Part shown: in pieces, positions 15,822 to 21,887 of the stretch
Position numbering within the stretch: position 1 is the stretch's first letter
Layout: every line of letters begins with the position of its first letter
Assembly (NCBI GenBank): GCA_049644265.1
Contig: JBARRO010000118.1
Location: forward strand, 1 to 21,887
Source of the DNA: JBARRO01 sp049644265
GTDB taxonomy: Bacteria > Bacteroidota > Ignavibacteria > UBA10030
Direction of reading: 5' to 3'
Length of the DNA: 21,887 nt
The notes under the pieces: generated by a model
The model's input: only the letters and a program-made list of their open reading frames with translations
Told to the model about the DNA's origin: nothing
Database searches by the model: none
Position numbers and translations under genes: made by a program

Positions 15822-16559
15822 GTGACATTCCTGACTCCCAACCGCCGTTTTGATCCGCAGAGACCCGAGCTCATGGATGTGCCGGGGACCGACGCTGTTG
15901 CCCTGGCAGAGGATCTCAAGAACCTTCGCACGATCAATAAATATTTTGGAGGCCTGTCGGCGGTTCGAAAAGCACTGAGTTCGTTCCTGAGAGAGATTCC
16001 CCTGGAATGCGCCATCACGATTCTGGATCTTGCGACAGCGTCTGCCGACCACCCGATCGATATCGTAGAACGAGCGCGCAGAGACGGACGCAGTGTTCAC
16101 GTCACCGCTGTGGACAATAATCCCCACATGCTTACCATCGCTCGTGCACAAACATCCCAGCATCCCAATATCACCATCGAGCGAGGCGATATTCTCAATC
16201 TCCACTTTCCCGATAAATCGTTCGACATCGCCATTTGTTCTCTTGCTCTCCACCATTTTTCTCACGAAGATGCCCTGGACATCCTGAGGCATATGGACCG
16301 ACTAAGCAGAGTCGGCATCATCGTCAACGATCTTCAGCGGAGCTGGATCGGAGCCGGCACTGCCTGGCTCTACACGCATCTGACCACGAGGAATCCACTG
16401 ACACTCAACGATTCCTACGTTTCCGTGTTGCGGGCATTTACAGTGCCGGAGCTTCGGGAGCTTGCCGCGAAAGCCGGGCTCAGGGAGTGCGCAATTTCCC
16501 GGCGTCCGTTCTTTCGACTTGTTATGACGGCTCGTCCCTCTGTTCCAACCAAGGACTGA
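15822..16559 (+). CDS. Class I SAM-dependent methyltransferase
   Basis: 245 residues from GTG 15822. The start is uncertain: a TTG at 15747 is in frame, and an internal ATG at 15873 would remove the conserved RRFDPQRPELMD block. PELMD...D...L..DL..IN..F is the N-terminal signature of a methyltransferase group often found beside polyketide synthases and flavoenzymes. SAM-binding motif I is ILDLATASADHP (67-78), a variant of the DxGxGxG loop; the acidic ribose ligand is Asp98 in AVDNNPHML; motif IV is FDIAICSLALHHF (134-146). The final region FRLVMTARP matches the closing strand of the fold. Probably O- or C-methylates the product of the neighbouring ketosynthase pathway. First gene of a four-gene cassette; SRPBCC follows after 5 bases. 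Confidence 0.85.
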   Translation: MTFLTPNRRFDPQRPELMDVPGTDAVALAEDLKNLRTINKYFGGLSAVRKALSSFLREIPLECAITILDLATASADHPIDIVERARRDGRSVHVTAVDNNPHMLTIARAQTSQHPNITIERGDILNLHFPDKSFDIAICSLALHHFSHEDALDILRHMDRLSRVGIIVNDLQRSWIGAGTAWLYTHLTTRNPLTLNDSYVSVLRAFTVPELRELAAKAGLRECAISRRPFFRLVMTARPSVPTKD

Positions 16560-16564
16560 TCACC

Positions 16565-17035
16565 ATGCATACTGAGAACTCCATCACGATGAACGTGCCG
16601 CTCGAAAAAATCTTTGAGACCGCTGCCGATCTTACAGGCTGGCCGCGTATTCTCCCGCACTACCGGTGGGTTCGATTCCTCGAACAATCGCCCGACAGAA
16701 CGGTTGTCACGATGGCTGCATTTCGGAACCTTCCCGGTTTTGGATCGGCACGCATTCCTGCCCGGTGGACGTCAGAGGTCGTGATCGACCGCCTCCGGAA
16801 ACAGATACGCTTCCACCATCTCACCGCATTCACAAAGGGAATGGACGTCGTCTGGACATTTAAGCAGGCACCGGGAGGCACTGAAGTCCGTATTCTGCAC
16901 GACATGAAACCACACTTTCCCATCTTCGGATCGTTCATTGCCGAGACGATTGTGGGGAAATTCTTTGTTTCCTTCATTGCCGGACAAACGCTTCTGCACA
17001 TGAAACACTTTGTGGAAAAGAACCATGAACGCTAG
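16565..17035 (+). CDS. SRPBCC-fold protein, polyketide cyclase/dehydrase-like
   Basis: 156 residues, START/SRPBCC superfamily by pattern: N-terminal strand ENSITMNVPLEKIFE, helix-turn ADLTGWPRILPHY, a run of beta-strand segments including GTEVRILHDMKPHFP, and a long C-terminal helix TLLHMKHFVEKNHER. Such helix-grip proteins bind hydrophobic ligands, and aromatase/cyclase members fold polyketide chains. No catalytic residue can be named, so it may be a binding protein rather than an enzyme. AAGG at 16550-16553 is a fair ribosome site for ATG 16565. It starts 5 bases after the methyltransferase stop and its last 11 bases overlap the start of the ketosynthase gene, indicating translational coupling. 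Confidence 0.82.
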   Translation: MHTENSITMNVPLEKIFETAADLTGWPRILPHYRWVRFLEQSPDRTVVTMAAFRNLPGFGSARIPARWTSEVVIDRLRKQIRFHHLTAFTKGMDVVWTFKQAPGGTEVRILHDMKPHFPIFGSFIAETIVGKFFVSFIAGQTLLHMKHFVEKNHER

Positions 17036-18272
17036 ACGGGTTGTTGTCACGGGAATTGGGGCCTTGACGCCCATCGGCCATGGAAAGGACGGACTTTGGG
17101 AGGGGGCCAGGAGTGGACGGTCGGGAGTCCGGCCGATCACGCGATTCGGCACATCCCAGATTCGCACAACGGTCGCCGCACAAATCGACGATTTTGACCC
17201 GTTGGACCATTTTGACACCAAGCTCGCCCGTCGCATGGACCGATTTGCGCAGCTGGGACTCGCCGCCTGCGACATGGCTGTTGAGGATGCACGGTTAGCG
17301 TTTGATCCAAAGCGACCCAACGAGCGGATTGGTGTGACCATGGGAACGGCACTTGGGGGTATTGCGGGAGCCGAACGACAGCATGAGGAATATGTGAGGA
17401 ATGGACTGCGCGCCGTGGATCCCAGCCTCGCCTTGATTGTCTTCGGAGGATCCGGATCCAGCAATATCGCGATCCGGTATGGATTCACCGGGCCGAGCAA
17501 CGCAAACTCGAACAGTTGCTCTTCCGGGGCAATCGCTTTGGGAGAGGCGTTTCGCTCGATAAAAGAGGGTTATTCTGACGTGATGGTCGCAGCAAGTGCA
17601 GAAGCACCTTTGTATGAACTCACCTTTAGCGCCTTCACACTTATTAGGACGATGTCAACAAACCCGGATCCCTCCACAGCGTATCGCCCGTTTGACAAAC
17701 TGCGGGACGGATTTGTCATGGGCGAGGCATCGGCCGTGCTGATTCTCGAAGAGCTCGGGCATGCGCAAAAGAGGAACGCTCATGTGTATTGCGAACTTCT
17801 GGGATATTCCTGCAACAACGACGCGCATCATATGGTTGCTCCGCGGCCCGACGGAATCTGTGCGGCGCGCGCAATGAGCCAGGCGATCACGCAGGCCCGG
17901 ATTGCTCCCTCAGACATCGGATACGTGAATGCCCACGCCAGCGGCACACAACTCAACGACAAAATCGAGACGTTTGCAATGAAGACCGTCTTTGGCGAGC
18001 ATGCGAAGAGTGTTCCCGTGAGCGCAACAAAATCGATGCATGGACATGCGCTCGGAGCTTCCGGCGCGATCGAGGCGGCAATCTGTGCGCAGATATTTGC
18101 ATATGATTTTTTGCCTCCGACAATTCATTATGAACAACCCGACCCCGAGTGCGATCTTGATTGCATTCCCAATGCCGGTCGGTCGGCTCACGTTGATTAC
18201 ATTCTGTCCAATTCGTTTGGGTTTGGGGGGATTAATGCGTCTTTGGTGTTTGGAAGGTATGAGGGAGAATAG
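17025..18272 (+). CDS. FabF-like beta-ketoacyl-ACP synthase (ketosynthase)
   Basis: 415 residues from ATG 17025, which gives the standard N-terminus RRVVVTGIGALTPIG and has GGAAAAG just upstream; an in-frame GTG at 17010 is less likely. Thiolase-fold condensing enzyme joining an acyl group to malonyl-ACP. The active site is complete: Cys165 in SNSCSSGAIALGEAF, His304 in VNAHASGTQLND, Lys336 and His341 in TKSMHGHALGASG. With Cys present it is a true ketosynthase, not a chain-length factor. FabF-type GFGGINASLVF closes the protein. It is unlikely to be the housekeeping FabF because it sits with a methyltransferase, a cyclase-like protein and a flavoenzyme rather than with acpP or fabG. No carrier protein is visible nearby, so it must borrow one. 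Confidence 0.92.
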   Translation: MNARRVVVTGIGALTPIGHGKDGLWEGARSGRSGVRPITRFGTSQIRTTVAAQIDDFDPLDHFDTKLARRMDRFAQLGLAACDMAVEDARLAFDPKRPNERIGVTMGTALGGIAGAERQHEEYVRNGLRAVDPSLALIVFGGSGSSNIAIRYGFTGPSNANSNSCSSGAIALGEAFRSIKEGYSDVMVAASAEAPLYELTFSAFTLIRTMSTNPDPSTAYRPFDKLRDGFVMGEASAVLILEELGHAQKRNAHVYCELLGYSCNNDAHHMVAPRPDGICAARAMSQAITQARIAPSDIGYVNAHASGTQLNDKIETFAMKTVFGEHAKSVPVSATKSMHGHALGASGAIEAAICAQIFAYDFLPPTIHYEQPDPECDLDCIPNAGRSAHVDYILSNSFGFGGINASLVFGRYEGE

Positions 18273-18300
18273 AATTCAGAAGTCAGGAGTCAGAATTCAG
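18273..18300 (+). repeat. Four tandem 7-base units (AATTCAG/RAGTCAG)
   Basis: AATTCAG, AAGTCAG, GAGTCAG, AATTCAG follow each other without gap from the base after the ketosynthase stop to 6 bases before the oxidoreductase start. No promoter or terminator is evident. Such TCAG-type spacer repeats may be dispersed elements. Confidence 0.7.
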
Positions 18301-18306
18301 TAGAAG

Positions 18307-19434
18307 ATGATGAAGTCGCATTACGATACCATTGTCGTTGGTGGAGGTCCTGCAGGGTCAACCTGTGCGACACTTCTTGCCCGCGGAGGGCACAACGTTG
18401 CACTGATTGATAAAGCCAGATTCCCGCGAGACAAGATCTGCGGTGATTGTGTGAATCCGCGGTGCTGGGATATCTTTGAGCTTCTCGGAGTCGCCGACAT
18501 CCTGCAATCGCAGCCGTTGCAGATTGTCACCGCTGTAGGCATCAGCAATGCAAGCGGGCGACGGATTTTTACTGAGCTCCCCACGTCAGGTTCCCGGCCG
18601 TTCTTTTCCATCAAACGCAGTGTTCTGGATACGATTCTTTTGAGAAACGCCGAGCGTGCTGGAGTTCATGTTTTTGAAGAAACATTACTGACAGACGTCC
18701 ATGGCGAGGGTCCGTGGGAGACCGTGCTTCAGGGAAAACGTCGTCTCACATGCGACATCCTTGTCGGAGCAGATGGTCGAAATTCTCTTGTTGCGAGAAA
18801 ACTCCATGCCGTGCGAGGTGTTACCCGGAGTGCGACTGCCCGAACCCGCGACAATCGAGTAGGAATCCAGTGGCATGCAGGATTTCAGCATGCTGTAAAC
18901 TCTTCGGTGGAAATGTTCCTGTTTGACCACGGGTACGGAGGCGTAGTCAACGTCGACCGTGAGACGGCAAACGTCGCGATGGTGACAACCACGGGAACAG
19001 TCTCATCAAAACCTTTTTCTGAATTCCTGGACCGGACATTGTATCAGAATGCCCGGGCGAAACAACTGTTTCCGCGCCTGGACCCGGTCGGGAAAATTTC
19101 CATCACGTATCCGATAACTCCGTCACATCACGGTTCGGCACATTCCTCAGCCATCCTTATCGGCGATGCAAACAGGACCGTGGAGCCATTCACCGGCGAG
19201 GGCATTTTCTTTGCGCTGCAGGACGGAGTGAATGCTTCGCGGCGGATTCTTAAGTCCGAACGCCAACTCCCCGAGACCATTTTCGATCGACGAGGAACAC
19301 GGTTTTGGGCAAACCACATCTACTCTCCCACTCTTCAACTACACCGCCCTGCAGGATTGCTGGTTTCCGTTGCGGCAGCTTTTCCTTCTTTAGTGCCGGC
19401 GGCAATGAAAGCCATCATCCCGGCCAACAAATAG
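18307..19434 (+). CDS. FAD-dependent oxidoreductase, geranylgeranyl reductase-like
   Basis: 375 residues. PHBH-fold flavoprotein: VGGGPAGSTCATLL at 11-24 binds the ADP part, RFPRDKICGDCVNP (38-51) with Cys45 and Cys48 matches the conserved region of geranylgeranyl reductase-family enzymes, VGADGRNS is the GD-type motif, and LIGDANRTVEPFTGEGIFFAL binds the flavin ribityl. Members reduce isoprenoid or polyketide double bonds or hydroxylate aromatic rings; which applies here is not decidable. The start is ATG 18307 (a second ATG follows at 18310), preceded by AGAAG. Last gene of the cassette, 34 bases after the ketosynthase, the gap being filled by heptamer repeats. The lack of a transmembrane helix suggests a soluble or peripherally bound protein. 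Confidence 0.87.
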   Translation: MMKSHYDTIVVGGGPAGSTCATLLARGGHNVALIDKARFPRDKICGDCVNPRCWDIFELLGVADILQSQPLQIVTAVGISNASGRRIFTELPTSGSRPFFSIKRSVLDTILLRNAERAGVHVFEETLLTDVHGEGPWETVLQGKRRLTCDILVGADGRNSLVARKLHAVRGVTRSATARTRDNRVGIQWHAGFQHAVNSSVEMFLFDHGYGGVVNVDRETANVAMVTTTGTVSSKPFSEFLDRTLYQNARAKQLFPRLDPVGKISITYPITPSHHGSAHSSAILIGDANRTVEPFTGEGIFFALQDGVNASRRILKSERQLPETIFDRRGTRFWANHIYSPTLQLHRPAGLLVSVAAAFPSLVPAAMKAIIPANK

Positions 19435-19505
19435 GGCGATTTCAAGATACAATGGCCTGAGCCTCAGTTTTTCTACCTCACGCGAAAAAAAACTTCTCTC
19501 ACTTA

Positions 19506-19536
19506 TTGGAATCTGCAATTCCTTTGCCTATCTTTG
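19506..19536 (+). promoter_or_regulatory. Bacteroidota-type promoter for the PAP2 pair
   Basis: TTG at 19506-19508, a 20-base spacer and TATCTTTG at 19529-19536, a perfect TAnnTTTG. Transcription should start at about 19541-19543, only a few bases before ATG 19547, so the message would be nearly leaderless. The rest of the gap from 19435 shows an A-run and no clear terminator. Confidence 0.6.
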
Positions 19537-19546
19537 TTGCCATTCT

Positions 19547-20512
19547 ATGGCCATCCGCTTCCTACCGGTAGTTGGAGTTCTCCTCCTTGGATGTGTTTCA
19601 TTTTCGTTCGGTCAGTCTTTGACACACGAAGATGCGCGTCCGATTTCTCCCCTCGAGGACATTGATCCTCTGCTGAATAGTAACGGGGACGAGATGCTTT
19701 CTCCCTTCACTCCAGACCTCGAAACATTCGAGTTCTCCCGACGCATTGTCGACAGCCTCAAGTCGCTGCAAGTCAGAAATTTCTCAGGAGCCGGCTCGCC
19801 AAATGTTTCGACCGCGACCAGCTGGAGCGGGTATGAAATCTTCGGAGCTATCGCCCTCACCGGTATCCTCTTGCGGACGGACCAACAAACGTACAATAGC
19901 ATCCACGGCTGGAAGCAGCGGCACACGACCGCCCAGGATATCAGTCCTAAAATAACGTATCTGGGAGACGGCACATTTTCCCTTGGACTGTTCGGCGGCT
20001 TTACAGCGTATTCCCTGATTTTCAACGACCGAAGGACTTTGCTTGTGGGAAAAATGGGGCTCGAGTCGTTCGCGCTCAGTGGCATCACGGTGCAACTGTT
20101 GAAGCAAATTTTCGGCCGAGAGCGACCAAGCGTCGCTTCGCGCGCTGGAGGGGATTTTCACGGCCCGTTCTCGTATTTTCGTCATGGTCATGCTGACGGG
20201 ATGGGCCTGGCACATTTCGATGCGTTCCCGTCGGGCCACACTGCCACTGTATTTGCAGCAGCGACAACCATATCAGATTTCTACAGCGAACGACCCTGGG
20301 TCTCGTATGTTTCCTACTCCCTTGCGTCCGGAGTGGCCGTCAGCAGAATCATGGAACGAACACACTGGATCAGTGACTGCTTTGTGGGAGCGATCATCGG
20401 CTACTATAGTGCAAAGGTCGTTGAAAGACTGAATTTCGATACCCCCGAACTCTCGCTTGAACCGGTCGCAAATGAGCATCTATACGGCGTCATGCTCAGC
20501 ATGAAGTTTTAA
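19547..20512 (+). CDS. Secreted PAP2-family phosphatase (lipid or prenyl phosphatase)
   Basis: 321 residues. The N-terminal signal peptide ends near FGQSL; an LLGC inside it could alternatively be a weak lipobox. The three acid-phosphatase motifs are intact: KQIFGRERP (Lys186, Arg193, Pro194), PSGH (228-231) and SRIMERTHWISD (Ser266, Arg267, His273, Asp277), so a histidine-nucleophile phosphatase acting outside the cytoplasm is expected, on lipid phosphates or prenyl diphosphates. About 90 residues precede the catalytic domain and a C-terminal tail ends LYGVMLSMKF, a Phe-terminated strand-like pattern. Few strongly hydrophobic segments are seen for a PAP2 protein. No Shine-Dalgarno; near-leaderless start from a good promoter. 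A diverged paralogue follows after 16 bases. Confidence 0.88.
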   Translation: MAIRFLPVVGVLLLGCVSFSFGQSLTHEDARPISPLEDIDPLLNSNGDEMLSPFTPDLETFEFSRRIVDSLKSLQVRNFSGAGSPNVSTATSWSGYEIFGAIALTGILLRTDQQTYNSIHGWKQRHTTAQDISPKITYLGDGTFSLGLFGGFTAYSLIFNDRRTLLVGKMGLESFALSGITVQLLKQIFGRERPSVASRAGGDFHGPFSYFRHGHADGMGLAHFDAFPSGHTATVFAAATTISDFYSERPWVSYVSYSLASGVAVSRIMERTHWISDCFVGAIIGYYSAKVVERLNFDTPELSLEPVANEHLYGVMLSMKF

Positions 20513-20528
20513 CGACAGCCCGGTTGCT

Positions 20529-21482
20529 ATGAATACGGCTGTCCGTCATGCATTTAAAGTTCTTTCCTCCACCCCCCCGCTCCTGCTTTTTCCTTTCCTT
20601 TTTTGTTGTTCCGCTTTTTCCCAAATCTCGATAACACAACCAGCCGCGGTCAACGTCCGTCAGGACACTCTGGAAACCGGACAACCTGGCTCCATGAATC
20701 CTCCTGTGCGTTGGTACACGATGTTCGAAAACATGCCGAAGGATTGGAGTCGGTGGGGCAAGACTTCTTTTCGGAGCGAAACAGCCATGGATTGGGCGGC
20801 CATCAGTGCACTGACTGCCGTGTTAATTGCCACCGACGATGCAACGTACAGTCCCTCCGAGAGCTTCTACCACAGCTCGTCGTCAGCAAAATACTGGAGT
20901 GATTTTTGTGCAGAAATCGGAGACGGACGGACACAGTTCACACTCGCAGGGGCATTTGCAGCATACGGCCTTTTGTTCGAAGACAATCGTGCCTGGCGGA
21001 CGGGGAGCCAGATTGTGGAGGCAGTGCTTGCTTCAGGAGCAGTGGTGCAGGTGCTGAAACATGTGACGGGGCGGGAGAGTCCCTATGTGCGGTCAGTACC
21101 GTTGGGGCGCTGGAGTGTTTTCCCGAATCAGATCGACTATCACCGGTACGTCCCGTACTATGACGCCTTTCCCTCCGGTCATATTTGCACATCGCTCGCA
21201 ACAGTTATCGTCATTGCGGAGAACTATCCGGAGGTGAGTTGGATCAGACCTGCGGGATACGTGTTCACGACACTGGTTGGTGTGGGGATGGCGAACAACG
21301 GGATTCATTGGTACAGCGATTATCCATTGGGGTTATTTATCGGATATTATTTTGGGATGCTGGCGGCACATCCGGAGGGATGGAGCGGGGTGGAGACAAA
21401 GGCTGTATCCGGCACGCATGTGAGTCTCCTTCCGAGTATCACAACCCGCGGCACCGGGTTCTCTCTTACAGTTTCATTCTAA
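20529..21482 (+). CDS. PAP2-like paralogue with degenerate active site
   Basis: 317 residues, signal peptide at the N-terminus (hydrophobic 17-31, cleavage near FSQ). Clearly a relative of the preceding gene: ISALTAVLIATDDATYS, GDGRTQFTLAGAFAAYGLLF and YDAFPSGH align with it. The active site is altered. Motif 1 reads KHVTGRESP, so the arginine of the KX6RP signature is Ser184. Motif 3 has Gly253-Met254 where Ser-Arg is expected, though His260 and Asp264 remain; motif 2 PSGH (215-218) is intact. Losing both phosphate-binding arginines suggests an inactive or re-purposed protein, perhaps a partner of the first copy. The frame is intact, so it is not an ordinary pseudogene. Ends in SLTVSF, again Phe-terminated. 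Converges with ychF, 17 bases apart. Confidence 0.87.
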   Translation: MNTAVRHAFKVLSSTPPLLLFPFLFCCSAFSQISITQPAAVNVRQDTLETGQPGSMNPPVRWYTMFENMPKDWSRWGKTSFRSETAMDWAAISALTAVLIATDDATYSPSESFYHSSSSAKYWSDFCAEIGDGRTQFTLAGAFAAYGLLFEDNRAWRTGSQIVEAVLASGAVVQVLKHVTGRESPYVRSVPLGRWSVFPNQIDYHRYVPYYDAFPSGHICTSLATVIVIAENYPEVSWIRPAGYVFTTLVGVGMANNGIHWYSDYPLGLFIGYYFGMLAAHPEGWSGVETKAVSGTHVSLLPSITTRGTGFSLTVSF

Positions 21483-21499
21483 GGGTCAAATCCTTCCTG

Positions 21500-21886
21500 C
21501 TACACGTTGAACCTAAAGAAAACGACGTCCCCGTCCTCTACAAGGTACTCCCTGCCCTCGATGTGAAGGAGTCCGTTTTCTCTGACGGCCGCTTCTGAGC
21601 CAAGTCGGTTCAGATCTGCAAATTTCAATATTTCCGCCCGAATAAATCCCTTCTCAAAGTCGGTATGAATGACGCCGGCTGCCTGTGGTGCGGTCGACCC
21701 CATCTTGATTGTCCATGCGTGCACTTCCTTCGGTCCGGCCGTGAAGAACGTAATCAGGTGAAGCAGGTCGTATCCCTCCCTGATGACCTGACTCAGTCCC
21801 GACTCTTTCAACCCGAGCCCTTCGAGGAAATGGCCCCGTTCTGATTCCGGCAACTCTGCAACCTCCGCCTCGACAGCAGCGATGAC
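21500..21886 (-). CDS. ychF: Ribosome-associated ATPase YchF/OLA1, C-terminal part
   Basis: The frame enters from the right edge and ends at 21500; about 128 residues of the roughly 365 are present. The visible part is the end of the coiled-coil region and the TGS domain: LITFFTAGPKEVHAWTIKMG, STAPQAAGVIHTDFEKGFIR and the end GDVVFFRFNV, all hallmark YchF sequence. YchF is an Obg-family P-loop protein that binds ATP rather than GTP and associates with ribosomes, with roles in stress response. The nucleotide-binding domain lies outside the window. It converges on the PAP2 paralogue with 17 bases between stop codons and no visible terminator. Confidence 0.95.
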   Translation of the reverse strand, partial: VIAAVEAEVAELPESERGHFLEGLGLKESGLSQVIREGYDLLHLITFFTAGPKEVHAWTIKMGSTAPQAAGVIHTDFEKGFIRAEILKFADLNRLGSEAAVRENGLLHIEGREYLVEDGDVVFFRFNV

Positions 21887-21887
21887 A

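Noticed and set aside
15718..15828. N-terminal extension of ldcA resembling a signal sequence
   Set aside because: S66 LD-carboxypeptidases are cytoplasmic and the standard N-terminus begins at 15717; the extension overlaps the divergent gene.
16772..17500. 242-codon minus-strand open frame
   Set aside because: Antisense to the SRPBCC and ketosynthase genes; no motifs.
19456..19476. GGCCTGAGCCTCAGTTTTT after the oxidoreductase gene as a terminator
   Set aside because: Only a 3-base-pair stem with a usable loop can form despite the T-run; too weak to call.
1..21887. CRISPR arrays, insertion sequences, prophage or defence genes
   Set aside because: No regularly spaced repeats, transposase, integrase or defence-family motifs seen on either strand.

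Overview
The window reads as chromosomal DNA of a Gram-negative bacterium, most likely in the Bacteroidota/Ignavibacteriota (FCB) neighbourhood. Three things support this. A KDO transferase implies lipopolysaccharide and an outer membrane. S46 dipeptidyl-peptidases are typical of Bacteroidota and a few proteobacteria. Several intergenic regions carry TTG-N19/20-TAnnTTT(G) elements, the Bacteroidota-type housekeeping promoter, and many starts lack a clear Shine-Dalgarno sequence. The phylum assignment is inference. No rRNA, tRNA, CRISPR array, insertion sequence or prophage gene was found. No gap between genes exceeds about 210 bases, so coding density is high.

Layout. (1) 2-2935, plus strand: hpnC (5' end cut off by the window), hpnD and hpnE, the three-enzyme route from farnesyl diphosphate to squalene. 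(2) 2885-8078, minus strand: waaA, larC and priA in transcription order, separated by two short repeat-rich spacers; priA runs 51 bases into the 3' end of hpnE. (3) 8286-9365, plus: a calcium/proton antiporter with a good promoter. (4) 9493-13264, plus: an S46 peptidase lipoprotein with a strong terminator, then a small secreted protein that may be an outer-membrane barrel, and a lipoprotein metallo-beta-lactamase-fold hydrolase. (5) 13454-14635, plus: an unusual response regulator with TPR-like repeats, a duplicated helical module and a C-terminal receiver domain. (6) 14776-15717, minus: an LD-carboxypeptidase. (7) 15822-19434, plus: a tight four-gene cassette of methyltransferase, SRPBCC/cyclase-like protein, ketosynthase and FAD oxidoreductase. 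(8) 19547-21482, plus: two tandem secreted PAP2-family proteins, the second lacking conserved active-site arginines. (9) 21500-21886, minus: the C-terminal part of YchF.

How it fits together. A theme of lipid and envelope metabolism runs through the window: squalene synthesis, LPS core assembly, muropeptide recycling, lipid-phosphate phosphatases and several exported lipoproteins. The most interesting unit is the cassette at 15822-19434. Its ketosynthase keeps the full Cys-His-His set and is packed with a cyclase-like protein, a methyltransferase and a geranylgeranyl-reductase-type flavoenzyme, but no acyl carrier protein or reductase is nearby. It looks like a minimal polyketide or modified fatty-acyl pathway whose product cannot be named from sequence. 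The TPR/receiver protein and the degenerate PAP2 paralogue are the other two items most worth follow-up.
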